Shown one piece after another: positions 10,933-29,777 of a DNA stretch of 64,000 bases (position 1 is the stretch's first letter; every line of letters begins with the position of its first letter). The notes beneath the pieces were generated by a model. That model was not told where the DNA came from. It did no database searches and saw only the letters and a list, made by a program, of their open reading frames with translations. The DNA is from Paulownia fortunei. Lineage: Eukaryota > Streptophyta > Magnoliopsida > Lamiales > Paulowniaceae. The position numbers and the translations under genes are program-made. The stretch covers positions 1,054,001-1,118,000 of the forward strand of contig JAGSPU010000054.1 in assembly GCA_019321725.1 (NCBI GenBank), in the 5' to 3' direction.

Positions 10933-13900
10933 ATTTAGAGGTTTGAGTTTTTGGTGCAGTAGTTCAGTATAGATTACGTTTTTCTCTGAAAAAATTATTT
11001 ATTAATGAAGTTGAAATTAAAAATTTAAAATTAATAATAATTAATTCATTTAATTTGTTTCAGATAATTTCATAATAAATTTAAATTTTAAATTTTTATT
11101 TTATATTATTTTTTGAATTATTATAATAAATTTTAAATTTATTTTATATAAAATTATTTTAAATTCCCTAAAATTCAAGTCACGCAACATTACTAATTAC
11201 GATACTATTAATATTAATTTAAATAAAATATTTGTTTTTTAATGTATATGATCTGTACTAAACACATAACTAAATAAATTATATCTAACATTACCACAGC
11301 TTTCGATTTATTCATACAACACATTTTCGTAAATAAGTGTAATTATTATCTTATGTTTGTGTCTTGGATTATTTGCTGTTTATTTTCTATTTTTTTAACA
11401 GAAAGAATCAAATATATCAATCAATATATTAGAATATTAAATATTACGAACAATTTTATCTCAAAACATATAAAATTTTATATTGGAGAATATATTCAAA
11501 ATATAAAAGAACAATTAGTATAATCAGCAACTTAAATTAATTTCTAGGGACCTAAGTCAAAAATCTCATAATTATTATTATATAGTTTTCGAAACAATAG
11601 ACTTTCACTTTCATATTACAAGTTTAATTGCAGTACTTGTTTGACTCGAAACTCAGAGATTGAAGACGTGATTCACATGCTGTGAAGAATTCATGAACGT
11701 CAGGGTATGTCTGTCTATATACTATCATTCCTTCTTTCTTGTATTATATAACATCAATTAATTATTATGCTTACTTATAATTCGAGGCATTAGATTTAAA
11801 TTTTATATTGATTACATTTCAAAAGAAAATCAAGTTTAAAAAATAGTACTTGAATTATGAAATGCAAATACGAATATCAAGTAAATACGGATTATTTTAC
11901 AATGGACCAGTCTACTAATAATTATTAAATTATAAGAAAAAATAATTTTCTTGTTCGTCTCCTCAATCCGATCTATACATTAAATATGTTACACTCATAA
12001 ATACTAATTTGTACTCATTATTATAGAAAATATGTAGAAATATGGGTGTAAACGAACGTTATTGTTTAAATTTGTTTGAGATTTTATTTAATTTAAAAAT
12101 TTATATTTGAAATTGATTTTATTGTAAATGAATCGACCTCGAAAGAGTTGATTAGTTGAATACAAATCGAATTCAAATAAATTAATTTTTTATGTATATA
12201 TTTTATATTTTTAAATTAATTGAGTTAGAGTCAATTCAAATTTTAAATTTTATTAAAAAAATATTAAAATATATTTGACGGGATAATTTAATTTAAAAAA
12301 ATAATTATTGAATTCAAACTGCATGGTCCATCTACAGATGGTGGGTCATTTTCTGTCACGGACAACCATTTAATTTCACAAGTTAACCTTTCTTTTCCTT
12401 TTTCCTGAACTGTATCTTTATTCTGACAGTTTGAATTGACAAGGGGAATGTAAATAGTAAGCAAATTGTTTGTTATGGATTTCCTCAAATTAAATTCACG
12501 TTTTCACTTTGGAAAACGTGTTTATTTTACTTATTTTTTATATTACTTGTTAAAATATTTTTAAAAATCAACACTTATTTCCAGTCCAATTTGTTTTTCA
12601 TAGTAAAATTAAAATAAGTCAGTCGATCATATTGTATTGAAATAAAATATAATTGAGTTGGTCAAATTTTATAATTCATTGATTAATATAATTTTTATTT
12701 TTTGCACAAAAATTAAGTGACCCATATTTTTCACAGTACTTAACTTTTGAAAGCTTAGTTTTGGCTCTTCGATTATGACATGAGATAGATTTACAATCAA
12801 CTTAAATATCTATTGGTAAATAGATTTTTGGGACCATCCATATTAACATACGCGTGACAATGGGAATTACAATTTTTTGTATAGGGAAACGAAATATATA
12901 TCCGCAATCACTACATTTTATATTTAAAATTCATTAAATATAAATAATTATATATTTTATAATTAAAATATCAAAATTTAATAAAAAATTATTATATAAG
13001 TAGATTGATATCACTTGACGAGACTCAAGCGCAAAATATTTCAATCATAACACGTCAACTTTATAACTTGAACAAATTCAGCAAAAAATCAAATTGATTT
13101 CTAATTAGTGGATGGAATGTCCAACATGTGGAACTGGATCAGGAGTATCCTGGCGCCTTCCTCCTCTATCAAATTTCAATTCACAATTTTTTTTTTATAT
13201 GATTGTATAATTAAGACTTTGATCAAATTAGAGTTTGTGAATATAAGTTGTGGAATTTTTGACAATTTTTTTAGGTTTCATTCACTTGAGGAAACATCAA
13301 CGCTTTTGTCCTAAAATAATTATTATTAATTAATATAATTTACTAGTTTCTAAGCATGAAATTAAACTTGAAATTCATTTGGGTTCTCATCATTTTTCCC
13401 ATTAATCAGACTTCATTATGCATTACTGTTCTTGAGGGGCTGAACTCTCAATGTGAATAACGGGACGTGTAAATGAATTAACTCCATTTAAATATATTAT
13501 TGATGAAATTGTTTGAATTTTTATTAATTTTTAAAATTATATTTGAATTTAATTTAATTGTTAATCGAATCGAATTTAAATTAATTTTAATTTCGAATCA
13601 CATTCAAAATAACTTAATATTTTTATATATTTTATTTTTATTTTTATACTAATCTTGAACTGAGTTTTAAATAAATTTTATTGAACAATCATTGTTGTAT
13701 TAGTCTATTAGAGCTGAGGAGCAAGGTTAGAGTAAGTAAAGTTCAAATAAATTAAGAGGATTGAGTTAGGTTAATAATTATAATGATTATGACATTTGGG
13801 TTTGATTTAAAATTCAATATTAAGAGATTATTGGGACCCACTTTTTTTAAAGTCAAATCGTGGTTGCCCTGAAAGTTGTTCAAGTAAGGACAAAGGAGTG

Positions 13901-16900
13901 TCGTCGGTCCACCACGTGCGTCATTTTTCTATTTGGTGGGCTAAGACCATAATAAAATTAATCTCAATCAAGTACAGAACATTTTGTGACTCTTCCAACA
14001 TGCAAAATAATAATCCCAAGCTTGCATTTTTTTTTTCCCATTTTATGTTTATAATCTGTGCTTGATTTGAAGACATCCAAATTAGTCAAGAATCAATAAA
14101 AAAAATAATGATTTTAAATATAATTTAAATAAAATCTCACAATATTATCTGATTATGCGCACTTCTTGAATGAAAATTTATTTAAAAAATAATTTTTTTA
14201 TATAGTGTTTTTTGATTTTTTTTTAAATGTTTAGTTAAAACTGATTTCAACAAGTATCTTAAAATTAAAAATTTAATTTTTATATGAAAGTAAAAATGAA
14301 TTTTGAGAAGTGCATAAATCTCACTTCTTTATAAAGAACATGACTTGTCTAAAAATTTCATTCAATATTAACACTGAATACATAACCATTTTGCAAATGA
14401 ACTTTTATTTTAAAATTATTTTTTAATTTAATTTAATAGAAGCCCAAATCTAATCAAATTGAGTTTGACCTTCATTTGATTTTAAATATTAATGCTAAGC
14501 TCTTCTTGAAAGTTGTCAAATAGACTTGGGTTTATTGGTGAGTCCTAATTGTAACTATGATCATAGGGAATAATTTTTTCCACTACCACTAAACTTGAAT
14601 TCACAGGGGCGCCACCCCACATCCTTTCGCCCTTTATACAGGAATATACAGGAATATCTATCATTAAAAATTAATCAAAAATCAACAATTATTAATATAA
14701 CACAATAATGAACAAAGTGCATTTAATTAGACACAAGACATGCTTATATTTCACTAAACTTACTGTCAAATACACGTTTCTTAAAATCATTTCTTGCAGC
14801 TGCTACAATTGGTTGTGGGTTGCCAGACAAAGCATGATCAATCAGTACAATAATTAGAAACCATTCCTTTTGTTCAATAAAGATGTAAGAAAAAAGATGA
14901 ATCTTAAAAAAATGTTAAAAGAAGGGCAGCACAGTGAAGACCCATGTTGATGATTAATGACTTTTTCATAATAAGTTGATAATTGCTTTGTAATGGTCAT
15001 ATAAGTACAGAAAAAAAGACATTAGTCCATTGCTATGAAAAGGGAAGTAGGCCCCTCATCTCCTTATCAAGACAGTGATAAGAGGTGATGCATTCTTGTA
15101 CTGATTTGTCCTGAAATCCTCTTAATGCCCACCCTTTTTGCCAAATATTGCAATTTCTGCTGAAACATAAAACCATTGGAAAACTGCATTTAACCAACTT
15201 GGAATTGCATATTCATAATCTGAACAGAAAGTTTCTACTATAAAGTTCATTATGTAAATGCAATACTGATGAATTATGACTACTTCCAATTCAACAAGTT
15301 TTTCATTGCCCCATTTTTTTCTGGGTTATTATTATTATTTTTATTTCTTCTAGATTGTTCTAATTTTTTTTTCTTAAAAAAAAAAAAGATTTGTGTCTCA
15401 TTTATGTTGTCTGTACAAATATAAAGTCCCTAGAAATATTGTGCTGTTTTTGGAACTATTAGACATAATAAATTCAAGAATTAATGACTATACCTTTGGG
15501 CAACAAGTGCAAATTCTTGAGTCTTTTAGGTCAACCAGAGTCTTTTTTTAAACAAGTAAAATGGTTGAAGTTTCAAATGTTGTTGGCTTTGGCTTTTTTT
15601 GAAGGGAAAGAAGAACAAGTCTAAATTTGAGTGCCCTTTTCACCCTGACCAGATTGAATGCAGTGTGGCTCCCAGAAATTTCCTTTGGGACCATAATGTA
15701 TCTAACTCATCAGACTTTTCTCTCTATGTGCTATTTATCAATGTTCTTTGGTGGCTGGCAATTCCTTTTTTTGTGTTGTTTTTATGCCCTTTTTGTAGAA
15801 GAAGGCATTAAATATCCATTATTTTTGTGGCAAATAACTAAGCAAAAAGTAGTAAAAGGACGATATCAACATCATCAGTATGATGACAAGCATGAATTAT
15901 CTCAAGGCAATTAAATTAAGACTGTTTATTTTGGTAGACTAGAAAAAAAAGCTAGCAATGGGGACATATGAAAGTAACGTGGGCTAAAATATACAAATAA
16001 ATTATTTGGGATTTGGTTTGAGGTCAATTTTTAAAAAGTTGATTGAAATTTGTTTAGTTAAGTCCTGAATTTATATTTTAAATTTTAATTCAAGTTAAAA
16101 TTTATATAAAAATATTAAATTATTCAAACTAATTTGTATTTATGATTATAATTTGTCTAAATCTCATTTATTTAACCTTCAAATCAAATTCAAATATAAT
16201 TTTTATAATCAATTATAACTACTATAAAAATAAATAAAAATAAGATTCCATAAAAAATTCAAACCAATATTATTCATTTAGACTCTGCGCTCATACTCTT
16301 ATCCATACATTCCTCGTTTCTTTTCTTTCCTTTAAGCCTCTGTTTCCATTTTTTGCTTCGAAGACTGGTAAAACAAAGCCACTGTCTGTTATCCCATCAT
16401 GCTCAGTTTAAGTCCTCCTTTGCCCCTGCAAAGTCTGTTGCCAGCTATGATTATGTAAGGACTATGGTAGATCCATAGTTAATATTCAACATTTCTGGCA
16501 ATAAATTCTTCTCCCCCTTCTCATTCCACTCTTGTCCTTTTGTAATTATAGTATCTGTAACTTTGACATTTCATCAGTTGCCGAAAGGGGTGGTATTTAT
16601 CATCTCTCTCTCTAATAGTCTGGTAAGGAATGTACCAAATAGATAAGCCTGACCACATAGTGCTGTTTCATGCATACATACACTTGTAAATACCTGGCCT
16701 TTTTACATCGGTGGCACTCAACTTCGTTTCTGAACTATGCAAAATTCTTGTTTACAGAGCAACATTTTGCAGCAATTCATCAAACTAAAACAGTGAAATA
16801 TGCGGAAATTAATACTAATCTCTTTTTTACATTAACATAGTTGTCCCATCTTGTCAGAGATAATTGTGAATGGTCCTAACCCTACATAATTTATTTCCTC

Positions 16901-17005
16901 TTTTATGCGTGATTAAGACCTTAAGAGTCTACGACCCCAGAACCATAATAAGAGAGGGTCAAAGATGTCAGTAAGATAGTGACTGCATTACAGATCTTTG
17001 AACAA

Positions 17006-17010
<5 letters not shown>

Positions 17011-17050
<40 letters not shown>
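17011..17050 (+). repeat. (GA)20 microsatellite
   Basis: A perfect 40-bp dinucleotide run within intergenic DNA. Likely length-polymorphic. Confidence 0.95.
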
Positions 17051-17053
<3 letters not shown>

Positions 17054-18308
17054 TCACGGGCCCATATTTGTTTTAGATGGCAGAGGCAGAAGAAACCCAA
17101 AGTATTAGTTTCAGCAAATGGCCCGTTGATCATACGCGCAGACTGAATCAGATGTAACAATCAGAATCACTGTTCTCATCACTCTTGGACAGCTCTTTCA
17201 ATATCAGAAATTTCATGAATCTGATTGTTCATATTTTGGGGTCTTCAACTCCCCCATGATCTAAAGCCTTAAGGAATTGGCCACAAAATTCCAGAACCAC
17301 TACACTTCTGAAAAACAGACATCGTACAGGAAATCAATTACCAGCCTAAACGCTAGACTAGTAGTCATGGCAATCAAATTTTCCTATGTTTGGTCCTGGA
17401 TAACATTTTTCGTTTGTGGTTTGACACAATTCAATTCCATAAGGTTTTTCGTCAAACTAAAACAATAAACTGAAACAAAATGAATTGAATTAAACCAAAT
17501 TAACAAAAACATGAGCTTAGTTCCATTAGACTAAAGCAAATTTTACCAGAATGAGTTTGTACCAGGGGACTGGCAGCAACTAGTGGAGGTTGTTTCCAAA
17601 GCCACAGAGGAGTACAAGTGATTTATTGCTAGTTGCATAACAATACTAGCTTCAACCACAGGTTGAAAATAGTTGGAAATGGTTTTACCATCTAACCGAC
17701 ACAAAACTTCTTCCTCTTTCAAAATGGTCATTTTGAACTTGTTTTCATAGCAATAGCAGACTGCAAATAATCATTTTGATGAATAAGTTGATAATGAAAA
17801 ATCAAGAAAAGACGCCACATCATTGCGGTTACTTAGACCTGTGAGAAATTTCCAACCACACACTCATTTCCTTGTAAAGATTTCACAAAGCAAGAAGAAA
17901 TCAATCATTAAAACTTGACTACACATCAAAGCATATCGCTAGTTTTCAAATCTCTTGAAGTACTATTACCCATATACACTCCTTGAATTGATTATTCAGG
18001 CACAAGATATGATTACCGACAGAAAACCGGAGAGATAAAAACAACAGCACACTAACAGCCAAATGAATTCTTAAGTAAAGCAAAAACTATTCGGTGTGGC
18101 ATCTTTTGATAAAAAAAATTTAATTCAACTATTCGGTGTGGCTGCTTGAAATGCTTTTAGCTGCTCACAATTTCCGTCTACTGAATAAATACAAAAATAA
18201 GGAAAAATAAACAACAAAGACAAGCCAGTCAGTCTTTGAAGCACAAAAACTAGAGCACCTATTGGAGGGACATGAAAGCCAGGATTTTCATAGAGGCACC
18301 ACAACACT

Positions 18309-20037
18309 CTAGTCAAAGAGACTGAAGCCCATATCCTGCAGTAAGTGGAAGACGATGAAAGTTACAATGAGTAATAAAGATAAGCAGATAAGGAAACATA
18401 AAACATTGCAAAAATATGCCAGAGCAAGCATTTCAGTACGGGTGATCCTCCCAGTATGCTGTCATATTGGCAAACAAAAATAATTCTTTCCTATCCCATA
18501 CATGGGAACATTAAAACAACAAACTAAAATAAGATAAATTAACAAATAAACATCTGAAAATTGAGACTCCAAAATTGAACACTTCACAACAGAATAAAAC
18601 AATTTGATGAGAAAGCACATTGACCTAAACAGAAACTCAGTGACTAGATTAATATAAACACACAAAACTTACATCATCTGATTCTTCTTTCTCCTCCACT
18701 TTCTCCTCTTTCTTGGGCTCAGCTGCAGCTGGAGCAGTAGCACCACCACCACCACCAGCTGCAGATGCAGCAACTGCACCACCACCGCCACCAGCAGGTA
18801 CAGATGCCAACTTCTCACGTCCAGCTGCAATGAGCTCTGTTATATCTTTGTTCTTAACTTGCGTCAAAAGAAGCTCAATCCTATCCTCATCAGCTTCAGC
18901 TCCAACTGTAAACCATATATAAAGAATTTATAGATATGCAAAGCAATTGCGTGTCACTATCAAAAAAAAAGAAAAGAAAAGAAAAAATCACTCGAAACGT
19001 AAGATATGAACAAACATTAATCAAGCGCAAAGGTCTTCTCAGTGAAAAATCTCAGACAATGCAGATTTAATGTTGAAGGTCCTTGCAAGTTAAAGAGAAC
19101 AAATAAATCCATTACCCAAGTGTACCAATGGGGGTGCTCAACAACACAGTCGATGATACCATTCAAAAATCAATGACACATCTACAGCTAAAATTATTAG
19201 CTTAATTTATCAAAGCAAAGTGCGAACGGCTTAAATACAAAAGCAACCTCGGCAAGTAGATACTTGCATACAGAACAAAAACTATATCATTTCAATATGT
19301 TTCCGTAAACAATTAATCAGACAGACATCAAGTCTATTCTCTAAAGAACAAATCATTTATGCCAATATTAGGCATATAAGATAATGCAAATCGCATTTTC
19401 CATATATTTAATCCCGCCATTCATGTTCTTTTATAGATTTTTTATTCCACTCCATTCATATCTCCTTTTCCAATCTTTCGCGCATGAGTTATACCAAAGG
19501 AGTACTCAGTAAATTATACACCACTTCAAATCTTCATTGGGCTTTCTTTCGCTCATGAGTTATACTAAGGAGAACTCAGTAAATTATACACCACTTCAAA
19601 TCTTCATTTCCGAGAGGATGATCCCTTCTAAAACATCCGTATGTGTGGACATGGCCACAAGAACAAAACTAATGGCACTAAAATGCTAAAGAAAAGTCCC
19701 TAAACCTAATAATATTCATGTACTACAGCCACGACCAACAAAACCAACGGCACTAAAATGCTAAGGAAAGTCCCTAAACCTAATATAAGTACATTTCACT
19801 ATCATAATAAACAAACATGAAAAGTACTGCATACCACAAAAAATCTATAAAACCCTAACAATATGGTTCATTGAGTGACATCAGGCACTGCACAAATTAC
19901 CATTCTTTATCGATACACACAAAAACATACGTAATTTATACATAAATACCAGAGCAGAGGATATCCTTCACATCATCGGCGGAAGGGCTAGCATTGCCTC
20001 CCAAAACGGCGAGCAAATAGGCTGCTATCACCTTCAT
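18309..20037 (-). CDS. RPP2: 60S acidic ribosomal protein P2
   Basis: Coding exons are 19950-20037, 18673-18905 and 18309-18335, spliced GT-AG into 116 codons (115 aa), the normal length for plant P2. The N-terminus [14 protein letters not shown] is the P2 dimerisation helix. A Gly/Ala-rich hinge and an acidic Lys/Glu segment follow. The last exon encodes only DMGFSLFD, so the protein ends in the universal stalk C-terminus that contacts elongation factors. P1/P2 dimers bind P0 to form the lateral stalk of the large subunit. A 125-bp intron (20040-20164) appears to split the 5' leader just before the ATG. Intron 1 carries two tandem duplications. No frame break is seen. Confidence 0.96.
19472..19786. 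repeat. Two successive tandem duplications in the P2 intron
   Basis: Bases 19472-19538 are repeated at about 19543-19609 (period about 71 bp), sharing the block from catgagttata through cttcaaatcttcatt. Immediately after, about 19653-19712 is repeated at 19728-19786 (period about 75 bp), sharing ggcactaaaatgctaa and gtccctaaacctaata. Copies differ at several bases and by small indels, so the duplications are not recent. The two unit pairs are unrelated in sequence. Confidence 0.8.
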
Positions 20038-20244
20038 CTCTGCTCGAAATGCAAACAGTAACAGATTAATGCATATTCAAATACGCATAAAAGCATATAA
20101 ATAAATGTACAATGTCTCAATAAAATTTGTGTGTGAGAGAGAGACAGATGGAGAGGGAGATTACTGTGTGGATCGACCGCCAAGCAGTGGGAGGAGAAGA
20201 GGTGAAATCAAGGTGGAGGGAGAGAGAGTCTTGGCGATGTTAGA

Positions 20245-20268
20245 TTATATAAACCATGGCTAGGGTTT
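20245..20268 (-). promoter_or_regulatory. TATA box and telo-box of the P2 gene
   Basis: On the minus strand, TATATAA lies at 20245-20251, about 80 bp upstream of the 5' leader intron. AAACCCTA (telo-box) lies just upstream of it at 20261-20268. Telo-boxes are characteristic of plant ribosomal-protein and translation-factor promoters and support this as the core promoter. The start site is expected near 20215-20225. Confidence 0.65.
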
Positions 20269-20279
20269 TAGGCGTTTGT

Positions 20280-21431
20280 CGTCATATCCCGGTTTTGCCC
20301 CTGTTGTTTATCTTTTATAGCCATTATTTGCTTGTAATAATTTGGAGAGTAACAATTCTCTGCAAGAATAAGCTTTATGCAGATTGGTTCCTTAATTTTC
20401 AGAAAAAAAATTGAATAAAACTAGACTATGAACCTGTTAGTCCCCCACCCACCCGAAGGAAAAAAAGAAAATTTCCTATGTTTATTTGCTTTATAATTTG
20501 TCTTTTTCTTGAAGGCAACAATTTATTTTAAACATATATTTTACTAGTTTTTTGGGAATATAAGTAAGTTTTTGAGTTTTTTTCAACATGTAAATAATTT
20601 TGACAAATGATAATTCCGATTTATTTTTACCTGTTTTATTGTTAAGCAATTGTTGATGTTGTAATGTTGGGTGTGGTAACTAATTACTATCGTTCTTATT
20701 AGCAGAAAATCGGAGTAAAAAATTGAAAACAACAAAGCACTAATTTAAGTAGTACTGATATATGTAGTTTGATTTGTTATTGACAATAGTCAAATTTATC
20801 AGAATTTCAGAGATGTTAGGCATTTAATTTTATTCACAGTTTTAGGTTTGTGTAGGCAGATTTATGACAAATTCCTGGCACTGTTGAAGAAACCAGAGAA
20901 TTGCTGGATTTTGTGGAGAGTGCTTTTTTTTTTTTTTTGGAGTCTCCATTACATTTTATCTTCATTTTTAGTAAACACGTCATCTAAATAGCCACCATTC
21001 CTTTATTTTGAGTTTGAAGAAATGTATATCTGCATGCTTCCTGTTTGCTGCTTCAGTAGAACGTATCTTTATAAGAAATTGTGCATATTTGATAATGATT
21101 TTGACAGTAGCTTAAGGCATACCATTTCAACCCCAGGAGATTCAACCTACTCGAGGCAACAAAAGAGGACACATTGCTGAAACAGAAATATCATCTAAAG
21201 ACAACATATTATTACCAAGAAAACAGTACAATGACTCGTCTCACCATAGGGTACTTCACAGAAAGCTGGTCACCTTCATCAGGTAAATGAGACCACTACT
21301 GGTGAAAATATTGTATAGTCCATAGAACAAAGTCACAAACCACTCAATACAGAACACACGACTATTTTAAAGGCCACCAACTTTGAATAAATATTGAAAA
21401 AAACACCATCAAGTATTTTGGGAAAATAATT
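20280..21431. other. Intergenic: P2 promoter side and MDAR 3' side
   Basis: AT-rich DNA of about 1.1 kb between the divergent parts of two minus-strand genes. It contains the P2 upstream region at its left and the 3' untranslated region of MDAR at its right. A T-run lies near 20925. No further gene was recognised. Confidence 0.6.
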
Positions 21432-26627
<5,196 letters not shown>

Positions 26628-26825
26628 TGAATCGATTCAATTATCGATCAAAATCTCTCGGAGTATAATTCCGCTGAGATACAGAGTCGATTTTTATTTG
26701 TTTTATCAGTTTTGGGATTTAGCTGAGAAATCTGGGAAGATACATGAAGACGTATGTATATTGAGGGGGCGGACGATTGTGACTGGTTGATGATTAAAAC
26801 GTTGAGGAAGTCAGTGTCATTCGTA

Positions 26826-26831
26826 CACGTG
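26826..26831. promoter_or_regulatory. G-box/ABRE upstream of MDAR
   Basis: CACGTG within acacgtgtc, about 200 bp upstream of the MDAR start codon. It matches the ABRE/G-box core recognised by bZIP and bHLH factors, which would fit stress or light control of an antioxidant enzyme. A single motif is weak evidence. Confidence 0.4.
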
Positions 26832-28680
26832 TCACGAGATCTGCCGTTGAATCTGCTGACCTTGCAGTCGCCACGACAGAGGTATTGGGTCTTCTTGCCT
26901 AATCAAGAGTCCACTAGTCGCAATTGCTGAATTGCTTGTCCAAATTTTCCAGCTCTTTTTTATGGTTATTATGTGTTTGTGTACCGAATTAAATACATTA
27001 TCATTTTTAGATATTAATTAATAAATTAATAAATAATATTATAATTTATCTAAAATATTATACTTTTGAAGCAAAACATCTTTATTTTCTTTGTAATTAT
27101 TTTATTTGCATATTAGCCGAGACAAAAAGCGTGATTCGAGCTGATTAGATTGGAAAAGATTTGCATATAAAATCGCCAAACGGGCCAGTAAATTACTTTA
27201 TGAGGTGTGAAAAGGATCTTTGACAATAAAATACAGTATATTTTTTAATGAAAAAGACACACCAGCCATAGTGGAATATCAATTCAAAGAAAATATGTAC
27301 TCCATATTTTTTGGCAGCTTGTGACTTCATCTTTGGACAGGGCTGACCCCACGACTTCGAATCTTGGCGATCACATAGGAGGTCTAGAAACTTTGTAGAT
27401 GATTTATTAGCCCTTATTCTTTAATTTATTGTTTGACTGAATATATATAAACAAAAATGATTGATAAAATTTGTAAAATATCGTTATATGAAACTGGAAT
27501 CACTTTTTTTTTTTCTTTCATATATAATAGTTTCTTGAATTGTATAAAGAAAATTCCATTGTTATGCTACAATCGATGTAATATATATTAGATATTTAAA
27601 TAATTAATAAATATTTTATTTAAGTATCATTTATATATACCCAATATATTATCTCAAATGTAGCATTTTAAAGAGGATCTTACATCTTCTTACTGGAAAA
27701 ATGAACAAAAGATAAGAAAACAAGATTCCGTCCTTGATTTATTTGAACGGGCCTCGTGCAAATTTCTGGCCTCCTTTTGCGGGCCGCCAGCCCAGAGTAA
27801 AACAAGCCAGTTTCATCTTAACTTGATCAAGTTTATATTTGGTTTTATTTCATACTTTAGGCCCATTGGAGGCGACCCATTGTTCCTTTAGAACCCAAAC
27901 TTCATTTAAGGAACTTTGTATTCTTTTCCTTCATAATAATTTGATTTTATTTTTATTTTTTCGTTTTAACCGAAGCAAAAGCAAAAGTGTTTCATGTTAT
28001 ATTTCATGTTGAATATTGCCGCATAAATTTTCACCAAAATTTTTAAAAAAAATAAATTCACTATAATATATAATACCCCTCCTTTTTAGGTCAACAAGAA
28101 ACTCTTCAAATTTTTTGCGACTTCTATATTTGTCCCAATACTTTTATATTATAAATTAGCTATTTTGAAATAAAAATCTTCCCGCACATATATCCTACCA
28201 TTCCCTTCCGGGAGAAGAAATTCTGCAGGAAAGTGATTGCTCTTCTGTACTTTTGACAATTGACTCAAATACTAGTAATATTTAATACAAGTACCTTCCC
28301 CAAAAGCTCTCACATATCTTCTAATTTAAAATCAGGACTTAAGTGTTTGAATACCTGAAGCTCCAAAAGTACAATTTTATTTATTGTACAGACCGCGTTA
28401 CTAGGGGGACCAATTGAGGCTAGTGTCACTAAGCCTAGGAGCCCAAAAGTTGCTTGGACCCCTGCAGAATCATGTATCCATGTTTAGCCCAATATTTGCT
28501 TTTGCCCTACTTCACATCAAATTTTCTTGTTTACCAAAAAGAACAATCATTTTTTCAAATCACAATGGAAGCATAGTCACATTAAAATAAATGTATATAT
28601 GTGTAAATTGAATTATATGGATGGCATCAAATTTCTTACATCGATAAAATTTAAGAACGAATTTCATATATTATCTATGA

Positions 28681-29060
28681 GGCTGTTTAATTGAACTTAT
28701 AAACCTTTTAAAATATCTTATAAGTTGTTTAAGAGTTTTAAAAAAAGTATTTGATAATTTTTTTAAAGAGTTTATAAAATCCAAACAAAAACTGTTTGAA
28801 AACTTATAAACTCTTAAAAAAAAAAAGTATCTCAACTCCAATTTATTTTGAAAATAATATTTAATTTTAATAAATTTTGATAATTTTGATAATTTTAATT
28901 ACAAAAATATCATTGTTAACATTTTAAAAGTTCAATAATCTTATTTTATTTAAACATTTAAACAATTTATTTTTAAAATAAAATAAAATATTTTATAAAC
29001 TCCAAAAATATCTTATAAGATATAAAAATTTATAATTTAAATAAGTTTATCCAAACAGTA
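28681..29060. mobile_element. AT-rich MITE candidate
   Basis: The left end (ctgtttaattgaacttataa, from 28683) and the right end (reverse complement beginning ctgtttggataaactt, at 29043-29058) form an imperfect terminal inverted repeat around about 380 bp of very AT-rich, stem-loop-prone DNA. The internal segments ataaactctt/aagagttta are also complementary. The size, composition and CTGTTTGG-like ends fit a non-autonomous DNA transposon. It has no coding capacity. Confidence 0.55.
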
Positions 29061-29739
29061 TCTAAATAGTGCTGTCGCAATTATTCCTGCATTTACTATT
29101 GAATAATAAATAACTGTTTAAATGAATCACACATTTAGCACAACAAAAAGGAAAGTAATTAGGCGCTTAATACGTATCACTGAATTGCCTCGCACGAGCT
29201 CCATTATCTCCTAATTAGAGTTGTTTAATTTGGTTAATCATATTAGTCATGTGGTGGGCTTTCCCCACCCGTACAAGCTTCTCGTTTCAAAGCGAACTTT
29301 TCATGGTTCTTTTATTGCAAGGAAAGCTTTTCTTGAACTTTCAGTCATGTAAGAACCTAGTGGTCCTTGCAAGATAACATGGGCCTAGATCGAAATAAAG
29401 CAATTACTTTCACAACTGCAATAATTCTAATCAAGAGCAATCAATTATGCATTTGAATATAGTCATTAAGATCTAATTAAGACCTGAAAGTTAACTATAA
29501 GTAATAATAGAGTGAACTAAAGCATTTCTAAAGAGAGGCTCGAATGATAGATAAAGGATAGCACAATCTATCCAAACTTTTAACGTGATCTTAGCTTAAT
29601 TTTATCCTTAGTTCCTGATCAAACAGACGAATTAGAAATATATTTATTTTAACATTTGAGAAATATATAAAAATTCACGCATTAATATGGCCATTCGATA
29701 TATTTATACGTAACTATTTTATTTAAAAAGGGGTTGGGG

Positions 29740-29777
29740 TTTTTTTTTTTTTTTTTTTGGGGGGGGGGGGGTGGGGG
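29740..29777 (+). repeat. Poly-T directly joined to poly-G
   Basis: A run of 19 T (29740-29758) is followed immediately by 13 G (29759-29771), one T and five more G. Both runs are prone to length error in sequencing. Their exact lengths should not be trusted. Confidence 0.85.

Larger units (their letters stand above)
10850..18308. other. Intergenic region, no gene recognised
   Basis: About 7.4 kb of mostly AT-rich DNA lies between the IQM 5' end and the P2 stop codon. Several stretches (around 12.04-12.26, 13.49-13.70 and 16.02-16.20 kb) share the same ttgaattt/aatcaaattcaa style of sequence and look like decayed copies of one dispersed repeat family. Small frames, for example 15.6-15.9 kb, have no recognisable similarity. 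14.6-16.0 kb and 16.3-18.1 kb are less AT-extreme but still lack credible exons. Confidence 0.55.

Noticed and set aside
15599..15914. Two overlapping hydrophobic small frames
   Set aside because: Different frames of the same T-rich DNA, with no start context or homologous pattern.
27340..27420. tRNA-like wording (acttcgaatc) near 27355
   Set aside because: Only a T-arm-like word. No acceptor stem or anticodon arm can be formed around it.
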